A DNA stretch of 14,246 nt from Spirochaetales bacterium (GTDB taxonomy: Bacteria > Spirochaetota > Spirochaetia > DSM-27196 > SLST01), in contig DAOWMR010000023.1 of the NCBI GenBank assembly GCA_030642995.1, forward strand, positions 1-14,246, given 5' to 3'. Within the stretch, counting starts at the first letter, position 1. Every line of letters starts with the position of its first letter. A model generated the notes under the pieces. The model made no database searches, was not told the DNA's origin, and worked only from the letters and a program-made list of their open reading frames with translations. This document shows positions 1 through 7,558 of the stretch, piece after piece. A program made the translations under genes and the position numbers.

Positions 1-499
1 CGGATTCGGTTTCGACCGATTCAGTCATCGGCTCATCGCTCAGCAAGGCCTCGAAGTCACTGAAGTCAATCTCTTCCTCAGTCTTCTCGTCCGTTTCAAC
101 CGGTATCGTCTCCGGAATCTCCCCAATCTCGCTCTCGAAAGCAGGTTCCGGGAACTCCTCGGTGAACGGCGATTCTGCGCCTGCTTCGACGTCGTCCGCA
201 ACGTCTTCTGCAACATCATCCGCGTGACTGCTTTCGATCGTGTCACCCAGGAGGTCTGCGAAATCAGGCGCCGTCTCGTCCGGCGCTTCTTCGGCCGGTA
301 TTGGGCCGATATCCCCGGTTTCTCCTACCTCGGCCAGATCTCCTGTGTCGGCAAGGAGTGAAGAGAGATCAGTATCCAGTCCTTCATCAGGCTCAGGCAG
401 GACTTCAACTTCCTCGCCCCACTCCCTGATGACATCCAGCTCATCTGCAAGCCGAACTAGAGAATCATTAAACTCGCGTATTTCCTGAAGAGATGGCAT
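1..499 (-). CDS. Acidic protein, N-terminal part (runs off window)
   Basis: An open frame of 166 codons starts at ATG 499 and leaves the window at base 1 without a stop. An AGGA-like ribosome site lies just upstream. The protein begins MPSLQEIREFNDSLVRLADE and is extremely acidic: I count 57 Asp or Glu in 166 residues against very few Lys or Arg. Short repeated patterns of the form D-[FL]-x-x-LL occur near residues 45-50, 80-84 and 145-153. There is no signal peptide or membrane segment in the visible part, which looks largely disordered apart from a possible helix at residues 1-30. I recall similar acidic N-termini on TPR-containing proteins linked to the spirochaete periplasmic flagellum, but this is a weak memory and not a firm assignment. 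It is transcribed divergently from the secreted CBM48 protein. Confidence 0.72.
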   Translation of the reverse strand, partial: MPSLQEIREFNDSLVRLADELDVIREWGEEVEVLPEPDEGLDTDLSSLLADTGDLAEVGETGDIGPIPAEEAPDETAPDFADLLGDTIESSHADDVAEDVADDVEAGAESPFTEEFPEPAFESEIGEIPETIPVETDEKTEEEIDFSDFEALLSDEPMTESVETES

Positions 500-589
500 A
501 TCCTGTTCACATTTTCGGCGAATTTCCGCAGTCGTTAAGGCACAGTCGATAGGTGTCGATTGATGTAGTGTATCAGAAGCGTGGAACCC
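500..589. other. Divergent intergenic region
   Basis: This 90-bp gap separates two divergently transcribed genes, so it must carry the promoter of each or of both. GTCGAT occurs twice close together, at about 544-549 and 557-562. I could not place a convincing -35/-10 pair on either strand. Confidence 0.4.
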
Positions 590-1297
590 ATGAAACGGAT
601 AGCAACATTCTTTGTCGGACTCTTTCTTGGTTTGTTTCTCATCGGAGCTGTATATTCTCAGAATCCGAATCTCGCCCTGGAGGCCGGCGGGCTAAGAGAG
701 GCGGAACCGCCACGGCTGTTCGGTGGATCCATCCTGTTCAGCTACCGCTTCCCGGGACCAGCGAAGGAAGGACAGATTCACACCGTCCAGGCGGCGTTCG
801 AACACGAAACCTACAGCCAACTCTACCCATTCGGCCTGAACGACAACGGCGTGTACATCCTGATCATCGCAACTCCGCCGCATGTTTCGGCTTTCCGGTA
901 CCGCCTCGTCGTGGACGGTATCTGGACGGTTGATCCACATGCACCCTCCGAGGTTACGGACCGCTGGGGCGTTCGGATCTCTGAGTTCCAGGTACCAATA
1001 GCCCGCACCGGCAGAGTGGAATATCCGGCCGTTTCTTCGGGAGGGTTCGTTGAATTTCGAATTCCCGCCGAATCCGGCCAATCAGTTGCACTCGTTGGTA
1101 GTTTCAATGGATGGGACCCGTTCATGACACCAATGGCTGAGATTCAACCGGGGTTGTACTCGCGCACGGTCCGTCTCACGGAAGGTGAACACCTCTATTA
1201 CTTCATGATAGACGGTCTCCGACTTCCCGATCCCAACAACGCTTCCCGGCGTTGGAACGTGAACGGGATGGCTGTCAGCGTAGTTCAGTTGCCGTAG
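590..1297 (+). CDS. Secreted protein with two CBM48/AMPK-type glycogen-binding-like domains
   Basis: The protein has 235 residues from ATG 590. An in-frame GTG at 581 would add three residues, but ATG 590 gives a classic signal peptide (MKR, a hydrophobic stretch at 5-20, then AVYS before Gln24). Two immunoglobulin-like domains follow. The first spans about residues 45-136 and contains FRYRLVVDGIWTVDPHA. The second spans about 150-235 and has the CBM48 hallmarks VALVGSFNGWDP (167-177) and YYFMIDGLRLPDPNN (203-217). This domain normally binds alpha-glucan on branching enzymes, isoamylases and AMPK beta subunits. Here there is no catalytic domain, so the exported protein may bind a glycan or serve as a structural module. 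It is the first gene of a three-gene operon, with 8 bp to the HAD gene. The domain call is fairly sure; the role is unknown. Confidence 0.82.
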   Translation: MKRIATFFVGLFLGLFLIGAVYSQNPNLALEAGGLREAEPPRLFGGSILFSYRFPGPAKEGQIHTVQAAFEHETYSQLYPFGLNDNGVYILIIATPPHVSAFRYRLVVDGIWTVDPHAPSEVTDRWGVRISEFQVPIARTGRVEYPAVSSGGFVEFRIPAESGQSVALVGSFNGWDPFMTPMAEIQPGLYSRTVRLTEGEHLYYFMIDGLRLPDPNNASRRWNVNGMAVSVVQLP

Positions 1298-1305
1298 CGG
1301 TCTCC

Positions 1306-1956
1306 ATGATCCAGTATCTCTTGTTGGACCTCGACAACACTCTCTATCCCAAGTCCAGCGGCCTGGGCAGATTCATGGGCGATCGCATGGGTGAGTTCGT
1401 CGTTCGGCATCTCGATGTCTCTCATGATCGCGCGGCTGAGCTTCGTCGATCCGGTCTCGCACGATACGGAACAACCCTCAAGTGGCTCATGCAGGAGCAT
1501 AATCTCTCGGAAATTGAGGTGTTCATTGACTTTGTTCATCCCACCAATCTGGGCGAATTCCTCACCGCTGAGGATCGGAGAACCGCACAGGATACCCTTG
1601 ATGAGATTGATCTTCCTGCGTCGGTCCTCACAAATTCTCCGATGGAACACGCCGAAAGGGTTCTCCGGTGGCTTGGAATCCGAGACAGATTTCAGCACAT
1701 TTTTGATATCAGGCTCAACAGCCTTGCCGGTAAGCCTGCGCCCGAGGCCTACAGCCGGGCCCTCGAAATTGCCGGCGCGGAACCGGGCACGACACTCTTT
1801 GCGGATGACGTGTTACAATACCTCCTGCCGTTTCGTGACCTTGGAGGATATGCCGTCCATATCGCCACTGAATCGGCGGAGGAGCCGGGGATTTCGACTA
1901 TCAGCTCCATTGCGGAACTATCAAGCATCATTCATTCCTTGAGGAGGAGGCAATGA
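1306..1956 (+). CDS. HAD-superfamily hydrolase, pyrimidine 5'-nucleotidase-like
   Basis: This 216-residue cytoplasmic phosphatase starts at ATG 1306; the frame is open further upstream but would overlap the preceding gene. All four HAD motifs are present. Motif I is DLDNTLYP with nucleophile Asp8 and acid/base Asp10, motif II is VLTNS (Thr109), motif III is Lys143 in GKPAPEAY, and motif IV is FADD (Asp167, Asp168). A helical cap lies between motifs I and II (about residues 18-100). The LDLDNTLYP signature and the short cap resemble the pyrimidine 5'-nucleotidase (SDT1-like) subfamily, which removes phosphate from nucleoside monophosphates, but substrates in HAD families are hard to predict. 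The stop overlaps the next start as ATGA, so the two genes are probably translationally coupled. Confidence 0.88.
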   Translation: MIQYLLLDLDNTLYPKSSGLGRFMGDRMGEFVVRHLDVSHDRAAELRRSGLARYGTTLKWLMQEHNLSEIEVFIDFVHPTNLGEFLTAEDRRTAQDTLDEIDLPASVLTNSPMEHAERVLRWLGIRDRFQHIFDIRLNSLAGKPAPEAYSRALEIAGAEPGTTLFADDVLQYLLPFRDLGGYAVHIATESAEEPGISTISSIAELSSIIHSLRRRQ

Positions 1957-2855
1957 GGCCGGAAGTGCTCGGGCCCATCCGTGAGGTATATGCCGACCGG
2001 GGACAAACTATGGTTGCGAATTCCGGCCAGCCACGCGTGGTGACGACCGAAACCGTCTACCAGGAAGCAAACACCGACAATCGACGTCTCATGGACCAGA
2101 CGCTGGGTGAACTCGCTCTCCCTGGAAGCGCGATCATGGGTGTTGAGAACCTCGCCCAACTTCACGCGCGGTCTCGCTCGGGGGAATCGTGCCTCATACT
2201 CATGGAGCACTACTCCAACTTCGACATTCCGAGCCTCTACTACCTCCTTGCCCGCCAGAAGCAAGCAGCGGTTGCAGAGTCAATTGTTGCAATGGCCGGC
2301 ATGAAGCTGAACGAGGACAGCGGATTTGTGAGGGCCTTCTCGGAGGCCTACACGCGTCTGGTCATCTATCCCTCCCGGAGTCTGGACAGCATCACAGACC
2401 CGGAACTCCTGGACAAGGAGCAGAAGCGGAGCAAGCAGCTGAACATGGCGGCGACCCGCCAAATGATCCGGTTGAAACATACCGGCAGGATGATCCTCCT
2501 GTTTCCCTCAGGAACCCGATATCGCCCCGGCAAACCGGACTCGAAACGTGGGGTGAAGGAAGTGGACTCCTACCTCAAGTCGTTCGACACGACGATCTTC
2601 GTTGGAATAGCCGGCAATCTGCTTCAGATACATCCCACAGGGGACATGAGTCGGGATCTCGCAACGAAAGATGTGATGATCCTGCAGATATCGGAACCAC
2701 TCTCATGTGAGGAGTTCAGGACCGCCGCTCGGGACTCCGTACCGGAGGGAACGGATCCCAAGCAACACGTCGCCGACACCGTCATGGCGCGGCTCGAAGA
2801 ACTCCACGGCTCCGCCGAGAAAATCCGGCAGGATCAATTGAACCGCCGCGAATAG
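1953..2855 (+). CDS. Glycerophospholipid acyltransferase, PlsB/PlsC type
   Basis: This 300-residue protein starts at ATG 1953, which overlaps the HAD stop by 4 nt. A very strong Shine-Dalgarno run, GAGGAGGAGG (1941-1950), precedes it. The acyltransferase motifs are the catalytic HxxxxD at residues 86-91 (HYSNFD) and the phosphate-binding FPSGTR at 184-189, a variant of FPEGTR in which Ser replaces the usual Glu. The family transfers fatty acyl groups from acyl-ACP or acyl-CoA to glycerol-3-phosphate or lysophosphatidate in phospholipid synthesis at the inner membrane. I see no obvious membrane helix, so it is probably peripheral. It is the last gene of its operon. It ends 31 bp from the convergent UPF0158-GNAT gene, with no strong terminator between. 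Whether it acts at the first or second acylation step cannot be told from sequence. Confidence 0.85.
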   Translation: MRPEVLGPIREVYADRGQTMVANSGQPRVVTTETVYQEANTDNRRLMDQTLGELALPGSAIMGVENLAQLHARSRSGESCLILMEHYSNFDIPSLYYLLARQKQAAVAESIVAMAGMKLNEDSGFVRAFSEAYTRLVIYPSRSLDSITDPELLDKEQKRSKQLNMAATRQMIRLKHTGRMILLFPSGTRYRPGKPDSKRGVKEVDSYLKSFDTTIFVGIAGNLLQIHPTGDMSRDLATKDVMILQISEPLSCEEFRTAARDSVPEGTDPKQHVADTVMARLEELHGSAEKIRQDQLNRRE

Positions 2856-2886
2856 CCCTTGGTATGTCCGGTCTGTTCGCGCCGGT

Positions 2887-3822
2887 CTACGGACTCTCGT
2901 TCTCGCGAAACCAGTGATCCAGGCGGATTCGCATGGTCCCACTGTCGCGAGCCAATCCCAGTTCAGATAGATCATCCGCATACTCACAGGCATGTCCAAT
3001 GAGTTCAACGACGGCCTCTGAATAGCCACGATCGTGGCAACGGAGAAGGTGCTCGCGGAGCAGCGCGCGGGCCAGACCCATGCCGCGGTACTCCGGAAGT
3101 ACATACAGCTGCGCCACTACCGTAACGACGATCTCTCCTCGTCGAAGAGTGACGGCCCACACGAAGCCGGCGACCTCCTGCCCCGGGGTCTCAGCAACGA
3201 GGACTGCGGAATCAGGATCTCCCGGGTCCGGTATGCCCGCACGATGATAGTCGTACAGGAGATCCACGAGGGGCCCCGAATCGCTTTCGTAGTTCTCAGC
3301 AAACGCCTTGCGATCCAAGGCTCTCACCAGATCCTGCTGGACCTCGTCGCCATCCGAGATAATGAAGTCGCTCGCGATGAGCGGAAGGGTCTCCTCGTCT
3401 TCGCTCAGTTCCTGTCGTTCGAGCCCCCAAAGTTCACGGAGATCATTCGCCCAGCCGGCCACGATTTTCCGCATCTCCCGCTGCTTGAAGGCCAACCAGA
3501 GCCGCTCAATGTCCTCACGCTCGCCAATCACATCCTTGAACTGGCGGAAGGCGCCCCTTCCGGAAGCGAGAATTGTGCGGAGACGTTCTCGGTACATGGG
3601 ATTTCTCAGGGAAGCCACGAACCGGGTCATAAGACTGTAACCGTCCACTGATTGCCACGTTGGGAGTCGAACGTACCGCTCAGCATCGACATCAGCGAGA
3701 TCGGATGAGTCGGGAACTACTGTCTGGGTGTCCAGATCCAGGTAGAACATGTGGGTCTGATTCTCCATGCCAAACACAATCTGATCGGCAAGCTCCCTGG
3801 TCAGGTGAATATCACGCTTCAT
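2887..3822 (-). CDS. UPF0158-like domain fused to GNAT N-acetyltransferase
   Basis: The protein has 311 residues from ATG 3822. This start is preferred because AGAGGA (3828-3833) sits 5 nt upstream; a longer frame to 3903 would run through proS. Residues 1-130 resemble the uncharacterised UPF0158 family (strand-rich start, then FRQFKDVIGEREDIERLWLAF and a terminal helix near 115-130). Residues about 150-300 form a GNAT fold. The acetyl-CoA pyrophosphate loop R-x-x-G-x-A (Arg246, Gly249, Ala251 in YRGMGLARALL) follows the beta-strand VTVVAQLYVLPEY. GNAT enzymes acetylate amines on small molecules, protein N-termini or lysines; the substrate is unknown here. The start overlaps the proS stop by 11 nt, so it is co-transcribed with proS. 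Both halves are in one uninterrupted frame. Confidence 0.8.
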   Translation of the reverse strand: MKRDIHLTRELADQIVFGMENQTHMFYLDLDTQTVVPDSSDLADVDAERYVRLPTWQSVDGYSLMTRFVASLRNPMYRERLRTILASGRGAFRQFKDVIGEREDIERLWLAFKQREMRKIVAGWANDLRELWGLERQELSEDEETLPLIASDFIISDGDEVQQDLVRALDRKAFAENYESDSGPLVDLLYDYHRAGIPDPGDPDSAVLVAETPGQEVAGFVWAVTLRRGEIVVTVVAQLYVLPEYRGMGLARALLREHLLRCHDRGYSEAVVELIGHACEYADDLSELGLARDSGTMRIRLDHWFRENESP

Positions 3823-5530
3823 CCAGTTCCTCTGCGAGATCCTCGAGTACCGCCGCGAGCCCGCTGATTGGCAGCCGGCGCGGCGTACGCATTCCACGAG
3901 CAAGGAGTTCCACCTCGCCTCGGTCCACCGTGCGGTGGCTCAAGATGAGCCGGTACGGCACGCCGATGAGATCAGCATCCTTGAATTTTGCGCTGATTGA
4001 TATCCGCCGATCGTCAAACAGCACATCATCGCCCAGTTCCTCATGAATCTCCTCGGCTATCCTTGCAAGCTTTGCCGACCTCCCAATTGCCATCAGAAAA
4101 TACCGATAGGGCGCAAGAGCAGGCGGCCAGTTGATGCCGCGCTTGTCATGATTCGCTTCGACAACCGCAGCCATCAGTCTGCCAAGCCCCATGCCATACG
4201 ACCCCATCGGGGGGTGGAACCGTTGCCCGGCAGCGTCGGTGAAGGAGAGCTTCAGTCGACGGGAGTAGTAGTCACCCAAGCGGGAGATGTGCCCGAGTTC
4301 CAGCACACGTTCCTTGCGGAGCTCACCTCCGCAGTGATGGCACCGAGCACCGGGCAATACACGCGAAATATCTCCTACGATCTCGCCGGAGAAATCCCGA
4401 CCGTGATTCACGTTGGTGAGGTAGATGCCTTCTTCATTCGTCGCGATGGTGAGATTGGGGGTTCGGGCTACAACATCGTCCACGATCACGCGGACGTTCA
4501 GGTCCAGGTCCATGACGTCCTTCGGAAGGCCAATTGGGCTCACGTAGTCAGCGAGAATCCCGTGGAACTGCAACTGATCACGATCGGCCAGCGTCAGAGG
4601 ACTCCGCTTGACAAGCGCCCTGAGCTTCTCGGGACTGACCTCCTGATCGCCCCGCACCACCGCGAGTATCAGTTCATCGCTATGTGAATACACCATTGTC
4701 TTGGCCAGCCGGCTGCGCGGAACCCCGAGTTCGCCCGAGAGTTGATCCATGGTGTGCGCGTGCCCGGCATTGACCCGCCTCACCTCGGCCGGTTCCTCCT
4801 CGGGCGAATCCAGATCCCCGACAGCCACATCCGCATTTGCGGTGTAGCCGCAGCCCGCACAGCGAATGACGAGATCGTCCCCGAACTCGGTGGGCATGAG
4901 GAACTCGTAGGATCGGTCCCCCATCATCATGCCGACCGAAGCTTCGGCAGGTACGGCGGGAACCCGACACGCCTTGAAGATCCTGGCATATGCCTCGAAT
5001 ACCTGCGGGAAGAAGTTGTTGAGTCCGGTGAATGAGCGATGAAATGAATATCCGTCCTTCATGACGAATTCCTTCGTCCGCATGAGACCACATCGGGTTC
5101 GTTCCTCGTTTCTGAACTTTGTCTGGAACTGAAAGAGGAACACCGGAAGTTCCTTGTAGGAGGTGATCACCGATTTGACCAACTCGACCATAGCCTCCTC
5201 GTGGGTCGGGGCAAGAACAAGATTCCTCCCCGACCGGACCTGAAACCGAATCATGTCGTCGCCGTATATTGCGTCCCGCCCACTGTCAATCCACAGTTGC
5301 CGCGGATTGGTGAGTGGGAGAAACACCTCCTGCCCACCGAGCGCAATCATCTCTTCACGAATGAGTCGCTTCAGTCGGAAAACCACCCGTGTACCGAGGG
5401 GCAAATAGGAGTACAAACCCTGTGAGAGCGCTCTGATGAATCCACCACGCAGGAGCAGGGCATGACTGGGCGCATGGACGGATTTCGGTGTTTCGCGGAC
5501 AGTCTTGGACACCAGCCGGCTGTATCGCAT
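3812..5530 (-). CDS. proS: Prolyl-tRNA synthetase, bacterial type with editing domain
   Basis: This complete 572-residue class II synthetase charges tRNA-Pro with proline in the cytoplasm. It begins MRYSRLVSKTVRETP and shows the family landmarks in order: motif 1 region (LPLGTRV... IREEMIALGGQEV, about 43-70), the APTHEE proline/ATP loop (107-112), motif 2 FRNEERTRCGLMRTKEF (139-155), an inserted YbaK-like editing domain (about 225-410, with Lys277 in LAKTMVYS and a GILADYVSPIGLP loop), and motif 3 GSYGMGLGR (443-451) followed by WPPALAPY. The length matches the bacterial long form, in which the insertion clears mischarged Ala-tRNA-Pro. CxxC pairs at 224-227 and 397-400 are normal positions in this family. 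It is divergent from eno and leads a two-gene operon with the UPF0158-GNAT gene. Confidence 0.97.
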   Translation of the reverse strand: MRYSRLVSKTVRETPKSVHAPSHALLLRGGFIRALSQGLYSYLPLGTRVVFRLKRLIREEMIALGGQEVFLPLTNPRQLWIDSGRDAIYGDDMIRFQVRSGRNLVLAPTHEEAMVELVKSVITSYKELPVFLFQFQTKFRNEERTRCGLMRTKEFVMKDGYSFHRSFTGLNNFFPQVFEAYARIFKACRVPAVPAEASVGMMMGDRSYEFLMPTEFGDDLVIRCAGCGYTANADVAVGDLDSPEEEPAEVRRVNAGHAHTMDQLSGELGVPRSRLAKTMVYSHSDELILAVVRGDQEVSPEKLRALVKRSPLTLADRDQLQFHGILADYVSPIGLPKDVMDLDLNVRVIVDDVVARTPNLTIATNEEGIYLTNVNHGRDFSGEIVGDISRVLPGARCHHCGGELRKERVLELGHISRLGDYYSRRLKLSFTDAAGQRFHPPMGSYGMGLGRLMAAVVEANHDKRGINWPPALAPYRYFLMAIGRSAKLARIAEEIHEELGDDVLFDDRRISISAKFKDADLIGVPYRLILSHRTVDRGEVELLARGMRTPRRLPISGLAAVLEDLAEELDEA

Positions 5531-5561
5531 GGTTCAAGATTGTACTACCGAACGCAACACC

Positions 5562-5590
5562 TTGACAGAGCAAAGGCCACTGGGGATATT
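5562..5590 (+). promoter_or_regulatory. Sigma70-type promoter for eno
   Basis: A perfect -35 box TTGACA (5562-5567) is followed after 17 bp by GATATT (5585-5590, 4 of 6 consensus bases). An alternative -10, TATTCT at 5587-5592, would need a 19-bp spacer. Transcription would start near 5597, about 20 nt before the eno GTG. GGGAGGA at 5604-5610 is the ribosome site, 6 nt ahead of the start. Confidence 0.65.
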
Positions 5591-5616
5591 CTCAAAGTAC
5601 AGCGGGAGGAACAATT

Positions 5617-6906
5617 GTGAACACGATCGAATATGTAGAAGCGCGGGAGATTCTTGATTCTCGGGGAAACCCGACGGTTGAAGTTGACGTAGTCCTGGTT
5701 GATGGTTCATTCGGGCGAGCCGCCGTCCCTTCGGGGGCATCAACCGGTGAACACGAAGCGGTGGAGCTTCGGGACGGGGACAAGGGTCGATTCAAAGGCA
5801 AAGGCGTCCTGAAGGCCGTTGAGAACGTAAACAGTGTTATCGCCGCAGAAGTCGAGGGACTCGACGCACTTGACCAGATTGACATCGACAAGACCCTCAT
5901 TGAGCTCGACGGGACGGAGAACAAGGCAAAGCTCGGGGCAAATGCCATCCTTGGTGTTTCACTGGCAACTGCGCGCGCAGCGGCGGACTACCTCGGCGTG
6001 CCCTTGTTCAAATACCTCGGATCCTTTCACGCCAGCGTGCTACCGGTGCCGATGGCAAATATCCTGAACGGAGGGTCGCACGCGGACAACTCGGTGGATT
6101 TCCAGGAGTTCATGATTATGCCGGTGGGCGCTGCGAGCTTCCGCGAAGCTGTGCGCATGACGGCCGAGGTTTTTCATACCCTGAAGTCCGTTCTCAAGGA
6201 GAAGGGGTACTCAACAGCGGTCGGCGATGAGGGCGGTTTCGCTCCCAATCTGAAGAACAACGAAGAAGCGGTTGAGCTGATTCTTCAAGCAGTTGATACC
6301 GCCGGGTACAAGATCGGTGATCAGATGATGATCGCGCTGGACCCGGCCGCGAGCGAGTTCTATGACGCGGAAAAGGGGAAGTACGTCTTCAGGTGGTCCG
6401 ACGGTCGCGAGCTTGGATCTACTGAAATGGCGGATTACTGGGCGGATTGGGCCGCGAAGTATCCCATCATTTCGCTTGAGGACGGAATGGCCGAGGACGA
6501 CTGGGATGGTTGGAAATACCTGACGGACAAGATTGGTTCAAAGGTGCAGCTGGTCGGCGACGATCTCTTTGTGACCAACACCAAGCGGCTCACCAAAGGC
6601 ATCAACGAGGGAATCGCGAACAGCATCCTCATCAAGGTGAACCAGATTGGTACGCTTACTGAAACCTACGAAGCAGTTGAGATGGCCAAGCGGGCCAAGT
6701 ACACGGCGGTGGTCAGCCACCGGAGCGGTGAAACCGAGGACGCATTCATCGCCGATCTGGTTGTGGCGCTGGAAACGGGCCAGATCAAGACGGGCAGCAT
6801 GAGTCGATCCGACAGATTGGCGAAGTACAACCAACTGATGCGGATTGAGGACATGCTGGATTCCACGGCAAGCTTCGCCGGAAAGGATGCTTTCTACTGC
6901 ATCTGA
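5617..6906 (+). CDS. eno: Enolase
   Basis: This 429-residue glycolytic enzyme converts 2-phosphoglycerate to phosphoenolpyruvate. The start is GTG 5617, set by GGGAGGA 6 nt upstream and by the family N-terminus (IEYVEAREILDSRGNPTVEVDV). Catalytic residues are in place: Glu205 in AVGDEGGFAP, Lys340 in ILIKVNQIGT, Mg ligands Asp242, Glu288 and Asp315, the SHRSGETED loop (367-375) and Lys391. One small departure is GQIKTGSMSRSDR near 389-400, where most bacterial enolases have GAPSRSDR. The length is normal. It is monocistronic with its own promoter, divergent from proS. Its stop is only 4 bp from the stop of the convergent acylphosphatase gene, leaving no room for a conventional terminator between them. 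Confidence 0.98.
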   Translation: MNTIEYVEAREILDSRGNPTVEVDVVLVDGSFGRAAVPSGASTGEHEAVELRDGDKGRFKGKGVLKAVENVNSVIAAEVEGLDALDQIDIDKTLIELDGTENKAKLGANAILGVSLATARAAADYLGVPLFKYLGSFHASVLPVPMANILNGGSHADNSVDFQEFMIMPVGAASFREAVRMTAEVFHTLKSVLKEKGYSTAVGDEGGFAPNLKNNEEAVELILQAVDTAGYKIGDQMMIALDPAASEFYDAEKGKYVFRWSDGRELGSTEMADYWADWAAKYPIISLEDGMAEDDWDGWKYLTDKIGSKVQLVGDDLFVTNTKRLTKGINEGIANSILIKVNQIGTLTETYEAVEMAKRAKYTAVVSHRSGETEDAFIADLVVALETGQIKTGSMSRSDRLAKYNQLMRIEDMLDSTASFAGKDAFYCI

Positions 6907-6910
6907 TCGG

Positions 6911-7201
6911 CTAGAACTCCACGGTAAAGGCGGGATAGCCGCCGGCCGGTTCGTACGGTTGAAAATCAACGTGGGTCACCCGCGCCGAGGGCGGCCCGCT
7001 TTTCAACCAGGCCACCATCGCGTCAACCGCTTTCTCTGAGCCCTCGCAGACAACCTTTACGGTTCCATCGGCAAGGTTCTGTACATACCCATGCACGCCG
7101 AGGCGGTGAGCGACCGATCGCGCGTAATACCTGAACCCGACTCCCTGCACGGTGCCGTGAACGATGGCGATGAATGCTTTCTGCCGGGCAGGCGCGCTCA
7201 C
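6911..7201 (-). CDS. acyP: Acylphosphatase
   Basis: This small cytoplasmic enzyme of 96 residues hydrolyses carboxyl-phosphate anhydrides such as acetyl phosphate or 1,3-bisphosphoglycerate. The family signature GTVQGVGFRYYARSVA (16-31) is present with catalytic Arg24, followed by GYVQNLADGTVKVVCEG with catalytic Asn42. The length and the C-terminal strand (YPAFTVEF) are normal, so it looks active. The start is GTG 7201, overlapping the TGA of the upstream receiver gene as GTGA, so translation is probably coupled. It is the third gene of the regulator operon and converges on eno. See the findings for a possible link between acyl-phosphate hydrolysis and receiver phosphorylation. Confidence 0.95.
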   Translation of the reverse strand: MSAPARQKAFIAIVHGTVQGVGFRYYARSVAHRLGVHGYVQNLADGTVKVVCEGSEKAVDAMVAWLKSGPPSARVTHVDFQPYEPAGGYPAFTVEF

Positions 7202-7554
7202 GCGGGCTCGGTCCCGCCCTCCTGGGAGATCCGTCTCTCCAGCTCCCCGTAACTGAAGGGTTTGGTCAGGACTGGGAACGGGATCTCCACCTCAGGTGGA
7301 AGGAACCCGCTGATGACGTATACTGGAGTCTCGCTGCAGAACCGCTTGAGGAAACGCACCCAGTAGTCTCCGCCGAGGAGATCCATTCGGTAGTCCGTGA
7401 CGATCACAGAAACAGTGTTATCGATAAGATGCTGGATTGCTCCAACGCCGTCGGACGCCACAAAGACTCGGTGACCGTGCTCCACCAGGTAGTCGCGGAG
7501 CGAGAGTCTGACCGCATCGTCGTCATCTACGACAAGAACCGTTTGGTCTGCCAT
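7198..7554 (-). CDS. Single-domain response regulator (CheY-like receiver)
   Basis: This 118-residue protein is a receiver domain and nothing else. The acidic pocket is VVDDDD (Asp10-Asp13), the phospho-acceptor is Asp54 in VIVTDYRM, the switch Ser82 is in YVISGF, and the conserved Lys98 is in LTKPF. It has no output domain, so it should work by binding a partner or passing phosphate in a relay. The start ATG 7554 lies 4 bp after the stop of the excisionase-REC gene, with no good Shine-Dalgarno, so it may depend on coupling with that gene. Its own stop overlaps the acylphosphatase start. No histidine kinase gene is in the window. Confidence 0.92.
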   Translation of the reverse strand: MADQTVLVVDDDDAVRLSLRDYLVEHGHRVFVASDGVGAIQHLIDNTVSVIVTDYRMDLLGGDYWVRFLKRFCSETPVYVISGFLPPEVEIPFPVLTKPFSYGELERRISQEGGTEPA

Positions 7555-7558
7555 ACCG

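Noticed and set aside
2866..2894. Possible terminator between the convergent acyltransferase and UPF0158-GNAT genes
   Set aside because: GTCCG and CGGAC arms exist, but the stem is only 5 bp with a 19-nt loop and there is no T-run.
3034..3651. Plus-strand open frame of 205 codons
   Set aside because: It is antisense to the UPF0158-GNAT gene, which carries recognisable domains.
4043..4687. Plus-strand open frame of 214 codons
   Set aside because: It is antisense to proS and is a by-product of the codon pattern of that gene.
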